This document shows, piece by piece, positions 1 to 6,496 of a stretch of 17,887 nucleotides of DNA. The translations under genes were made by a program, and so were the position numbers. The notes below the pieces were generated by a model. The model had not been told where the DNA came from and searched no databases. It saw only the letters and a program-made list of their open reading frames with translations. This DNA is from Treponema sp. UBA1793 (lineage in GTDB: Bacteria > Spirochaetota > Spirochaetia > Treponematales > Treponemataceae). The stretch is taken from contig DCFX01000086.1 in assembly GCA_002314445.1 (NCBI GenBank), forward strand, positions 642 through 18,528, given 5' to 3'. The number at the start of each line of letters is the position of its first letter. Within the stretch, counting starts at the first letter, position 1.

Positions 1-129
1 GAGCTCTGTATAGCCTTTACAAATATTTTGACACTTCTCCATAAACTTTTTTCGTCGACACTTCAGTATCCACACAATATGGTACTTGCATTCCCATACA
101 CTATGGGGTAACCTATTCACGTCTTTCAT
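1..129 (-). pseudogene. tnpA: IS200-type transposase tnpA, N-terminal part, probably frameshifted
   Basis: Read from an ATG at 129 on the minus strand, the frame gives MKDVNRLPHSVWECKYHIVW and then ILKCRRKK. This is the conserved opening of IS200-type Y1 transposases (WxxKYHIVWxPKxRRK). After RRKK the family pattern continues with something like LYGE(V/I)xKYLG. Here the open frame diverges (FMEKCQ...), while the neighbouring frame, entered at the six-T run at 47-52 on the plus strand, reads VYGEVSKYL and then a TAA stop (plus strand 17-19), followed by RLYRA. The simplest reading is one extra base in the homopolymer plus a nonsense codon. The HUH motif and catalytic Tyr lie off the window. 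The Shine-Dalgarno GGAG precedes the ATG closely. The family call is confident and the pseudogene call less so; a sequencing error in the homopolymer would explain the shift but not the stop. Confidence 0.6.
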
Positions 130-131
130 CT

Positions 132-176
132 TATCTCCTATCTTTCGAACTTTGAGCGGTTCACTGATAGGAGATA
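132..176 (-). promoter_or_regulatory. tnpA ribosome-site-sequestering stem-loop
   Basis: An exact 11-bp inverted repeat (132-142 and 166-176) with a 23-nt loop lies directly upstream of the tnpA start. In the minus-strand transcript the second arm, GATAGGAGATA, contains the GGAG Shine-Dalgarno and ends three nucleotides before the ATG at 129, so the stem would mask the ribosome-binding site. IS200 elements are known to repress transposase translation with such a 5'-UTR stem. The role here is inferred from position and pairing. Confidence 0.6.
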
Positions 177-215
177 TTCTTTTATACTCCCGGAATTGTC
201 AAACTCTTATAGTCA

Positions 216-232
216 CCCCGGCATAGCCGGGG
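216..232. repeat. IS left-end hairpin
   Basis: CCCCGGC-ATA-GCCGGGG is a perfect 7-bp hairpin with a 3-nt loop, about 85 bp upstream of the tnpA start. Its position and compactness fit the subterminal hairpin recognised by TnpA at IS200/IS605 left ends. The cleavage site would lie outside it, at about 240-260. Confidence 0.5.
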
Positions 233-265
233 GATTACCTTTTACACAAATTCCGTTACGCCATC

Positions 266-299
266 GGGAACCTGAATATCAAGTTCCCTGTTATTTTTT
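266..299 (+). terminator. hairpin plus T-run, terminator-like
   Basis: GGGAAC (266-271) pairs with GTTCCC (283-288) and is followed by TGTTATTTTTT. This looks like an intrinsic terminator on the plus strand. No plus-strand gene precedes it in the window. IS200-type left ends are known to carry terminators that block transcription entering the element, or it could serve the region beyond the IS. Confidence 0.4.
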
Positions 300-334
300 G
301 CCGAACATGCTCTGTGAAAAGGAGTATGTTCGGC
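300..334. repeat. 9-bp inverted repeat downstream of the GH31 gene
   Basis: GCCGAACAT (300-308) and ATGTTCGGC (326-334) form a 9-bp stem around a 17-nt spacer with minor inner pairing. It lies about 50 bp past the stop of the minus-strand glycosidase and could end or protect that transcript. There is no T-run on the minus strand, so it is not a textbook terminator. Nothing else is visible between 335 and 385. Confidence 0.35.
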
Positions 335-385
335 ATTTGTACAAACTTTGCTGCATAGTCGTTGTTAATTTCTGCAGAAGATATT

Positions 386-2401
386 TTATTTTGTTATTTT
401 TCTCAGATGGTCCTTCAGCGTAATTTCCCGTGTGTAACCGTCGTCTTCATACAATTCGTATGAAGAACCGTCACCAAGAAAGGTGAAATGCTGCGTATCG
501 AGTTTACCGCTGTTTGACTCCGGTCGGCACAGTGGTACCAGACAGCCGTGTCTTACAAAGAATATAACGGCGTTGAGAGGCACGTTTATGTAGTGATCTC
601 CTTTCGCGGCGTCCTGCTGTACTGCAATACCGTTCTGCCATGTTACCTGAATCATATCTTCGGGAAGATATACGTAGCGTCCGATGGCATTCTGTTCGTA
701 TACAGGTGCAATGAGCAGACTTTCTCCCAGCATCAGTTCGTCTTCAACATGAAAAGCCCGCGTATCGTCAGGATAATCAAAAGACATCGGACGAAAATAC
801 ATGCCGCCGGAAAGAGAAGCCTTGACGAATTCACTGTAGATGAAAGGAATGAGTGCATACCGGAGGTTCATTACGCTGCGGAAATCTTCAATCTGTTCGT
901 ATTGATAGCATTCCTGCCGGCAGGTATTCCATGCAGAATGATTGCGCATAAGCGGAGTAAAGACTCCGAATTCTGTCCATCGCAGCACCAGGTCGCGCGT
1001 CGTATCTGCTCCGAAACCGCCGATATCGGCTCCTGTGTACAGAAAGCCGCACATGTTGAGTCCCGGCAGCATCTGGATTTCCTGCTTGAGATGACCCCAC
1101 CAAGAAGTATTGTCGCCAGTCCATATGCCGCCGTAACGGTGTGCGCCGATGCATGATGCGCGTGAATAGAGGAGCATTCTTTTACCGGGTGAAATTTTGC
1201 GCAGACCTTCCGCTGCAGCCCGTGTCATGTTTGCGCCGAAAAGATTGTGCACCATGTCATGCCGGAGCATGTTTGTGCTTCCGTCTTTCATCTGCGCTTT
1301 ATTATAGAAACGCTCGTAATCGTCGGTACGGTTGAACGTGCTGCCGGCAAGACTTGTAAAGTCAAAGAATGAATTGATGTCTAGATTTTTACCTTCAAAC
1401 GTTTTAACTTTTTTGAACGTTTCCGCAAGACTTTCATCCGAATAAAACATCGCGGGTTCGTTCATATCGTTCCAGAATCCTTCAATGCCAAGCGATGTAA
1501 GTGTTTCATATTTTGCACCGAACCAGCTGCGTACTTCAGGATCCAGAAAGTCAGGGAAATTCGAACGTCCAGGCCATACGCCTGCTGTATACGGCGTACC
1601 ATCCTTTTTCGTACAGAAATAATTATGTCCGGTTCCTTCTTCATATACGCTGTATCCTTTCTTTATTTTTACGCCTGCATCGATAATCGGTACGAGATGG
1701 ACGCCCTCAGCTTTCAATTCTGATGCAAACTTTTTCATGTCTGGAAACTTTGATTTGTCGACTGTAAAGTCTTCATAATCCTCCATGTAATCAATATCGA
1801 GGCAGACAGCGTCGAGCGGAATTTCCGCATCCCTGAATTTTTTAACGACTTCTCGGACATCATCCTCCGTACGGTATCCCCATCGGCTCTGCTGAAAACC
1901 GAATGCCCATCGGGGCGGAATATAACTCAGCCCGATGAGCCTCCGGAACTGCCTTGTTATGTTCGCAAGGGGAGATTCCCCCGACTTATCTGCCGTAATA
2001 ATATAAAAATCGACACCCGTATTACTTCCGGTAACGGTGAGTGTGCCGGGTTCAGTCCAGCCTGCATCAAACGTGATGCGGGAAGATGTGTCAAAAAAAG
2101 TACCGAATGTTTTACTGCCTGTGACAATCATAAAGTTGTGGGCACCGTACAGCGATTCGGTCGTTTCGTTTTGATTGCTTTGATCTGAACACCAGCTTAC
2201 ATATCTGAATCCCCTCTTATTCATCCCACGCATATTTTCGCCGAGTCCGTAAATAACATCCTCGTTTCCCATTTTATAATTCCATGAAAAGGGTGAAGCG
2301 GAAAGCACTGTTCCGACAGGCGGAACTCCGGTATCAGACTGAATAGTCCTGACGACAGCATTGGTTTCAACTATTGTACCAAATGAAAATTTATATATCA
2401 T
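386..2401 (-). CDS. glycoside hydrolase family 31 (alpha-glucosidase/alpha-xylosidase type)
   Basis: A 671-residue retaining alpha-glycosidase that would remove terminal alpha-linked sugars from an imported oligosaccharide in the cytoplasm; no signal peptide is visible. An N-terminal beta-sandwich region (about 1-160) leads into the (beta/alpha)8 barrel. The barrel carries the nucleophile motif WNDMNEP (310-316, Asp312) and the acid/base region GIWTGDN (about 425-431, Asp430), followed by GADIGGFG (457-464), LRWTEFGVFTPLMRNH, and a C-terminal beta domain. Length is normal for GH31. The substrate cannot be told from sequence; alpha-glucosidase, isomaltase-like or alpha-xylosidase are all possible. 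The gene is divergent from the AraC regulator and its ABC importer, which argues for coordinated sugar uptake and breakdown. The ATG at 2401 has no Shine-Dalgarno, but a TATAAT lies 6 nt upstream, so the mRNA may be leaderless. Confidence 0.93.
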   Translation of the reverse strand: MIYKFSFGTIVETNAVVRTIQSDTGVPPVGTVLSASPFSWNYKMGNEDVIYGLGENMRGMNKRGFRYVSWCSDQSNQNETTESLYGAHNFMIVTGSKTFGTFFDTSSRITFDAGWTEPGTLTVTGSNTGVDFYIITADKSGESPLANITRQFRRLIGLSYIPPRWAFGFQQSRWGYRTEDDVREVVKKFRDAEIPLDAVCLDIDYMEDYEDFTVDKSKFPDMKKFASELKAEGVHLVPIIDAGVKIKKGYSVYEEGTGHNYFCTKKDGTPYTAGVWPGRSNFPDFLDPEVRSWFGAKYETLTSLGIEGFWNDMNEPAMFYSDESLAETFKKVKTFEGKNLDINSFFDFTSLAGSTFNRTDDYERFYNKAQMKDGSTNMLRHDMVHNLFGANMTRAAAEGLRKISPGKRMLLYSRASCIGAHRYGGIWTGDNTSWWGHLKQEIQMLPGLNMCGFLYTGADIGGFGADTTRDLVLRWTEFGVFTPLMRNHSAWNTCRQECYQYEQIEDFRSVMNLRYALIPFIYSEFVKASLSGGMYFRPMSFDYPDDTRAFHVEDELMLGESLLIAPVYEQNAIGRYVYLPEDMIQVTWQNGIAVQQDAAKGDHYINVPLNAVIFFVRHGCLVPLCRPESNSGKLDTQHFTFLGDGSSYELYEDDGYTREITLKDHLRKITK

Positions 2402-2407
2402 ATCTGT

Positions 2408-2413
2408 ATTATA
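2408..2413 (-). promoter_or_regulatory. -10 box of the GH31 promoter (leaderless arrangement)
   Basis: A perfect TATAAT on the minus strand ends 6 nt before the GH31 ATG, which places the expected transcription start at or next to the A of the start codon. The -35 region is weak, consistent with a need for an activator. The direct repeats at 2448-2467 lie about 47-66 bp upstream of that start. Confidence 0.5.
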
Positions 2414-2416
2414 GTA

Positions 2417-2446
2417 TTGATTTTTTCACATTTCTAGTGGTATAGT
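2417..2446 (+). promoter_or_regulatory. promoter of the araC-type regulator
   Basis: TTGATT (2417-2422), an 18-bp spacer and TATAGT (2441-2446) form a sigma-70-like promoter with an expected start near 2453. It lies back to back with the GH31 -10 box in the 90-bp divergent gap. The gene then has a strong GAGGAGG Shine-Dalgarno (2476-2482), 9 nt before the ATG at 2492. Confidence 0.55.
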
Positions 2447-2447
2447 T

Positions 2448-2467
2448 AATAAAAGTACAATAAAAGT
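2448..2467. promoter_or_regulatory. tandem direct repeats, candidate AraC operator
   Basis: AATAAAAGT occurs at 2448-2456 and again at 2459-2467, repeating at 11 bp (one helical turn). It sits at the regulator's own transcription start and about 50-65 bp upstream of the GH31 start. AraC-family proteins typically bind direct-repeat half-sites, so activation of GH31 and autoregulation is plausible. Looser copies occur before the transporter promoter (AAAAGT at 3382, ATAAAAG at 3411). Confidence 0.35.
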
Positions 2468-2491
2468 TACTTTCTGAGGAGGTTACGAGAA

Positions 2492-3394
2492 ATGATAAAT
2501 TCCCGCAAGCAGGAATCGGTTCAGCGGGGAAATGCTTTTTTCCCTATACAATATTACCTGATTGACACATCGAATCCGCTGTATAATCTGCCTCTCCACT
2601 GGCATTTGGAATTTGAGCTGATTCACATAATACAGGGCAATTATACGATATTCATCGGAAACTGCGAACAGATACTGCATCAGGATGATATATGCTTTAT
2701 TACGAGCGGCATTCTGCACGGCGACGGTAAGGATGTTGAAAAATGTACATATGAGTCAGTCGTATTTGATCCCGATATGCTCAGACTCAAGAATTACAGC
2801 CCTGACGAATTTATCACCAGAATGATAGACCGCAAAATTTATACAGATGTTGTGATTACTCCGGATGAAAAAAATAAAGATTTTCTTTCCACTGTGAACA
2901 GTCTTTACAGCATAATGAAGAACAAACCTGACGGATACGAACTTTTTACGACAGGTTTTCTGCTTCAGTTCCTGGGGCTTATAAAGCAGAAAAAGTGCTA
3001 TTTTGAAAAACAGCCGGAATCATCGACGGGAAGAAAACTCCGTACCGATCAGCTTAAAGCGGTGCTTAATCTGGTACAGACCAATTATAATAATCCGCTG
3101 TCACTTGAACAGATGGCCGAGACGGCCGGCCTTTCTCCTAAATATTTCTGCCGTGTATTCCGCGAAATGACACATCATACGCCGGTTGAATATCTGAATT
3201 TGTACCGGGTGAACTGCGCATGCGACAAACTGCGCAATACCGACGACCCTATTATCGATGTTGCGTACGGATGCGGCTTCAACGATTTCAGCTATTTTAT
3301 CAAGATGTTCAAGCGTTACAAGGGTATGACACCATTCAAATACCGCAATTATGATGAATCACGGCATGCTGCAAATATACCAAAAGTATCATAG
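2492..3394 (+). CDS. AraC-family transcriptional regulator
   Basis: A 300-residue regulator. The N-terminal part (about 15-100) is a cupin-type ligand-binding domain with the HWH stretch at 36-38 (LPLHWHLEFELIHI). The C-terminal 100 residues (about 186-285) form the double helix-turn-helix: first HTH LSLEQMAETAGLSPKYFCRV (203-222), second region IIDVAYGCGFNDFSYFIKMF with the conserved KGMTPFKYR end (277-285). It probably senses a sugar and controls the flanking GH31 gene and the downstream importer, as similar regulators do in other sugar loci. Start choice is supported by the Shine-Dalgarno at 2476-2482. The spacing to the binding-protein gene contains a separate promoter. Confidence 0.93.
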   Translation: MINSRKQESVQRGNAFFPIQYYLIDTSNPLYNLPLHWHLEFELIHIIQGNYTIFIGNCEQILHQDDICFITSGILHGDGKDVEKCTYESVVFDPDMLRLKNYSPDEFITRMIDRKIYTDVVITPDEKNKDFLSTVNSLYSIMKNKPDGYELFTTGFLLQFLGLIKQKKCYFEKQPESSTGRKLRTDQLKAVLNLVQTNYNNPLSLEQMAETAGLSPKYFCRVFREMTHHTPVEYLNLYRVNCACDKLRNTDDPIIDVAYGCGFNDFSYFIKMFKRYKGMTPFKYRNYDESRHAANIPKVS

Positions 3395-3438
3395 GCATCC
3401 TGTAAATACGATAAAAGAATGGACTGCATACACATGAT

Positions 3439-3467
3439 TTGACATATACTTTTTCCATACATAACAT
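3439..3467 (+). promoter_or_regulatory. promoter of the sugar ABC importer
   Basis: A consensus TTGACA (3439-3444), a 17-bp spacer and TAACAT (3462-3467) place the start near 3474. This supports the downstream ATG at 3528 rather than an ATG at 3477. A-rich motifs resembling the candidate AraC half-sites lie about 20-57 bp upstream. Confidence 0.65.
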
Positions 3468-3527
3468 AGAATCAGGATGAAACGCAGACGGAATATCTGC
3501 CGATTAAAATATGTTTTGGAGGAAAAT

Positions 3528-4796
3528 ATGAAAAAGGTTATTGCTGCTGCTGCTGTTTTCGCGCTCATTTCGTGCGGAACAGTCTTTGCGAAAGATGCAA
3601 AGAAGAATGATTCCGGCAGGATATCGCTGGAAATGTACTATTACAAACAGGAAAATCAGGAGGGGCTCAAAAATATTGTTAAAGCATTCGAGTCAGAAAA
3701 TCCTGATATTTCAATCGATATGCTCATCATCCCGAACGATGCCGATGCGGCTATGTCCGCACGAGCCGCACAGGGAGAGCTGCCGGCAATCATGCAGATG
3801 CAGTCGTATTCCCGCGTAAAAGAATATGCAGAAAAAGGATATCTTGTGGATCTCTCAAAAGAACCTGCACTTTCAAAAGTAGTGGCAAGTTCTCTTCCTT
3901 CCGTTACGTACAACGGAAAGCTGTATGCACTTCCGATGGACTTTGCGGGAATCGGAATTATCTATAACAAAGATATTTTCAAGAAGTACAACATTAAAAC
4001 TCCTGAAACATACCGCGATCTTGAACTCGCGTGCAAAACGCTCAAGGCAAACGGAATCGTTCCCTTCTCAGCTCTTCTCAAGGAAAACTGGTCAGTGGGC
4101 CATTTCATCACGATGATTCATACGGCGCTTCTGCAGGAAAAAAATATCAGCCCGGATAAATTTATTGCTGATATGAATGCGGGAAAGACAACATACGGCT
4201 GTGTCGATACGGCGAAACTTTTCAAAATTCTGGATTTCTATCGCGCTAATATGAATGACAACGCGGCAGAAATGGGCGGCGGAGAACAGCAGCAGTCGTT
4301 CGCAAAAGGGGAGTCGGCAATGATGGTGAACGGCCTCTGGGCTTACGTTGATGCGAAAAAGCTTAACCCGAAACTCAATGCCGGATTCATTCCTTTCCCT
4401 GTATATAATGATGCAAAAATGAACAAACTGTATGCCGATGTAGATTCGACTTTCGGCGTTTCTTCACAGTCCTCAAAAGAAAAACAGAAGGCTGCGCTTA
4501 AATTTATTAACTGGCTGTCAACGCCGAAAGCTCAGAAACTCTGGGTTTCTGAGTATAAACTCACGAATTCCTTTAAAGGCGGTGATTTTTCATCGCTCGG
4601 CGGACCTTTTTCCGATCTGATGAAATCTGTTGCTGAAAAAGGTTCTCTTCCTTGGGCTTTTTCCCAGTATCCGTCTGAAGTATTCGAGGATGCCTGCAAA
4701 AACGGTGCACAGCAGTATATGATGAAAGCCCGTTCCTCAGACGATGTTATAAAGACAGTTGATGCTCAGTGGAAAGCTGCAGCTGCAAGAAAATAA
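3528..4796 (+). CDS. extracellular sugar-binding protein of an ABC importer (SBP family 1)
   Basis: A 422-residue periplasmic or lipid-anchored solute-binding protein that delivers a sugar to the permeases encoded next. The N-terminus MKKVIAAAAVFALISCGTVFA is an export signal. It contains both a possible lipobox (LISC, Cys16) and a signal peptidase I site after VFA21, so lipoprotein versus soluble form is undecided. The family-1 pattern GKLYALPMDFAGIGIIYNKD (130-149) followed by IFKKYNIKTPET is typical of CUT1 binding proteins. Length is normal. Start chosen at 3528 because GGAGGA lies at 3518-3523 and the signal peptide begins there; an in-frame ATG at 3477 sits almost on the transcription start and would add a basic, non-signal extension. 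Ligand unknown. Confidence 0.92.
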   Translation: MKKVIAAAAVFALISCGTVFAKDAKKNDSGRISLEMYYYKQENQEGLKNIVKAFESENPDISIDMLIIPNDADAAMSARAAQGELPAIMQMQSYSRVKEYAEKGYLVDLSKEPALSKVVASSLPSVTYNGKLYALPMDFAGIGIIYNKDIFKKYNIKTPETYRDLELACKTLKANGIVPFSALLKENWSVGHFITMIHTALLQEKNISPDKFIADMNAGKTTYGCVDTAKLFKILDFYRANMNDNAAEMGGGEQQQSFAKGESAMMVNGLWAYVDAKKLNPKLNAGFIPFPVYNDAKMNKLYADVDSTFGVSSQSSKEKQKAALKFINWLSTPKAQKLWVSEYKLTNSFKGGDFSSLGGPFSDLMKSVAEKGSLPWAFSQYPSEVFEDACKNGAQQYMMKARSSDDVIKTVDAQWKAAAARK

Positions 4797-4828
4797 TACG
4801 ACTGCTTACACTGTGTAAAAATGTACAA

Positions 4829-4860
4829 CTGCCGGAACTATTTTATTTCCGGTAGCGCAT
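4829..4860 (+). terminator. hairpin between binding protein and permeases
   Basis: A 9-bp stem with one G-U pair (4829-4837 with 4847-4855; CTGCCGGAA / TTCCGGTAG) is followed by a weak T-rich run (ATATTTTT). Such hairpins after binding-protein genes often act as partial terminators or 3' stabilisers and raise binding protein over permease. Confidence 0.5.
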
Positions 4861-4905
4861 ATTTTTGTGTATGCTGCAGTACCGTTTTTTAGTTCAATCG
4901 GAAGG

Positions 4906-4931
4906 TATAATACCCCGCGTCTCCGACGCGG
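4906..4931 (+). promoter_or_regulatory. TATAAT plus second hairpin before the permease genes
   Basis: A TATAAT (4906-4911) lies just upstream of a perfect 7-bp hairpin CCGCGTC-TCC-GACGCGG (4915-4931), followed by TTGTTTATTT. It could be an internal promoter, an attenuating hairpin, or both. No clear -35 is visible, so the promoter reading is tentative. Confidence 0.35.
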
Positions 4932-4966
4932 TTGTTTATTTAATTTTACAACAAGGAAAACAAAAC

Positions 4967-6496
4967 ATGGTAGAGCCTAAAAGAAAGACCGTTTTCTATT
5001 TTACAATTTTCATTATTCCGTGTCTGGCGCTGTATCTGCTTTTTTTTATAACGCCTTTCATTAAGGGAATCGGTATCTCTCTTACGAACTGGGATGGGCT
5101 TACGCCGAAGACGCCGATTATTATGGAAAAGAGTCAGTTCGACACACTTGTACTTTCGAAACTTAAAAAAAAGTCTGACAGGGATTATGTTCTCAAATTG
5201 TATACTTTCGACTCCGAAGATAATTCATATAAGAGAATTGCTTTAAGCGGAATTGAACGGCACCGGCTTGAGCGCATATTCCGAAAGACTAAGTATGAAC
5301 CTGCCATGAACAGATTCGTCGGACTTGATAATTACAGAAAAGTATTTACAGGACATGTCTATCCCGACTTTTATCCCCATATATACAAGCAGGAAAAATA
5401 TACTGCCACATCCGATCTCCCATCCGTTATTAAAAAAGATGAGTTTGAAAAAGAGGTGATTAAAAACTGCAGGACAGATGACGAGCGCAGAATTATTAAT
5501 GATGCATATGTGTTTAATAAAGAAAACAGGCAGTATATACTGTCGCCTTCATATGACGAATTTGAAATAACGACGCCGTTGTATGATATGAGTGAGCTTT
5601 CTGACGGAGGCAGTGTCAATGAAAGCCAGCTTGATGATTTTATCAGCAGCATGAACAATGCGGCGTTCTCCCGTGATAAAAATGCCCTCGCGTCAGTTGA
5701 AGAGTCTTTTATCACCGGCAATATGCTCAGCAGTGAATCAGCAGAGACTGTAAGAACTGCGGGGACAGCTTTGTACAAAGCCGGCAGACTGCGGAATACA
5801 CTTGCAGAAGTATGGGTGGTAAAACAGTTCACTATGGGAGTAACCGGGTTCACTCTGTTTTTTGCACTGTTCTCAGTTATCGGCATAAATGTTCTTGCAT
5901 TTGCCCTTGCACTTGCGCTTGATATCGGTATTCACGGGCAGAAAATACTCCGCTCCATTTTTTTCCTGCCGAACGTGCTTTCAATGGTTATTGTCGCGCT
6001 TATCTGGTCTCTGCTGTTCGTTCAGCTTCTTCCGGCTGTTACAGGCATAAAGGAGTGGATAAGCGATCCCCACAAAACTCCGTGGCTGCTTGTTCTTGTA
6101 TCAGTATGGCAGGGATGCGGTTACTACATGATTGTGTATCTTGCAGGGCTTCAGAATATTCCGACGGAAATAGTTGAGGCTGCAAAGATTGACGGTGCAT
6201 CTGCACTGCAGCGTTTTCAGTATATAACCATGCCGATGATAAATCCTGCTATAACCATATCGCTCTTTTTAAGCATCGCAAATGCACTGAAAAGTTTCGA
6301 TTTGATTTACGCAATGATTGGCCCGACAGGATATGCAACCGGAACAGTACCGTTTGTTATGGATATTTATTTTGATGCGTTTGCACGGAAACAGGCCGGT
6401 CTGGCAACCGCAAAAGCCATGGTATTGTTTATCGTCATATTTATTATTACGGGAATCCAGCTTTTTACAATGAAGCGTAAGGAGATTGAAGCATGA
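4967..6496 (+). CDS. ABC sugar permease (MalF/UgpA type) with a long extracytoplasmic insertion
   Basis: A 509-residue inner-membrane subunit of a CUT1 importer. Membrane segment 1 is at about 9-32; the remaining segments run from about 290 to 500. The EAA loop that docks the ATPase is EIVEAAKIDG(A) at 401-411, followed by FQYITMPMI. Ordinary members are near 290-300 residues. Here about 250 residues separate segments 1 and 2, split by the family's own RFVGLDNYRKVFTG motif (116-129). Two parts of the insertion (53-88 and 155-190) resemble each other. The start is set at 4967 because AAGGA precedes it and the hydrophobic segment starts right after; upstream in-frame codons run through the intergenic hairpins. 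It overlaps the next gene by 4 nt. Confidence 0.9.
   Translation: MVEPKRKTVFYFTIFIIPCLALYLLFFITPFIKGIGISLTNWDGLTPKTPIIMEKSQFDTLVLSKLKKKSDRDYVLKLYTFDSEDNSYKRIALSGIERHRLERIFRKTKYEPAMNRFVGLDNYRKVFTGHVYPDFYPHIYKQEKYTATSDLPSVIKKDEFEKEVIKNCRTDDERRIINDAYVFNKENRQYILSPSYDEFEITTPLYDMSELSDGGSVNESQLDDFISSMNNAAFSRDKNALASVEESFITGNMLSSESAETVRTAGTALYKAGRLRNTLAEVWVVKQFTMGVTGFTLFFALFSVIGINVLAFALALALDIGIHGQKILRSIFFLPNVLSMVIVALIWSLLFVQLLPAVTGIKEWISDPHKTPWLLVLVSVWQGCGYYMIVYLAGLQNIPTEIVEAAKIDGASALQRFQYITMPMINPAITISLFLSIANALKSFDLIYAMIGPTGYATGTVPFVMDIYFDAFARKQAGLATAKAMVLFIVIFIITGIQLFTMKRKEIEA

Larger units (their letters stand above)
1..260 (-). mobile_element. IS200/IS605-family element, 5' (left-end) part, decayed
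   Basis: The window opens inside an insertion sequence read on the minus strand. It holds the first 43 codons of a TnpA-like reading frame, a stem that covers the tnpA ribosome-binding site, and further out a GC-rich hairpin (216-232) of the kind found near the left end of IS200-type elements. IS200/IS605 elements are excised as single strands by a HUH/Y1 transposase that recognises subterminal hairpins and leaves no inverted repeats or target duplications, so the outer boundary cannot be fixed by eye. I place it near 240-290. The remainder of the element lies beyond the left edge. The reading frame appears broken (see the tnpA entry), so this copy is probably immobile unless another copy acts on it. 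Confidence 0.7.

Noticed and set aside
196..423. 75-residue plus-strand frame containing SHPGIAGGLPFTQIPLRHRE
   Set aside because: It is a translation of the IS left-end hairpin (PGIAGG is the CCCCGGC stem) running on past a terminator into the 3' end of the GH31 gene. It has no Shine-Dalgarno and is best seen as a spurious frame.
548..1156. 202-residue plus-strand frame inside the GH31 gene
   Set aside because: Antisense shadow of a gene with full catalytic motifs; no ribosome site, no family features.
3477..3527. Earlier start for the sugar-binding protein
   Set aside because: The ATG at 3477 lies within a few bases of the predicted transcription start and would put a basic stretch before the signal peptide.
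4865..4966. 34-residue N-terminal extension of the first permease
   Set aside because: It encodes the intergenic hairpins and TATAAT; AAGGA and the hydrophobic start support the ATG at 4967.
5371..5886. 171-residue minus-strand frame opposite the permease insertion
   Set aside because: I considered whether the odd insertion was really another gene on the other strand. The plus frame stays open, continuous with membrane segments, and shows an internal protein-level repeat; the minus frame has no start signal.
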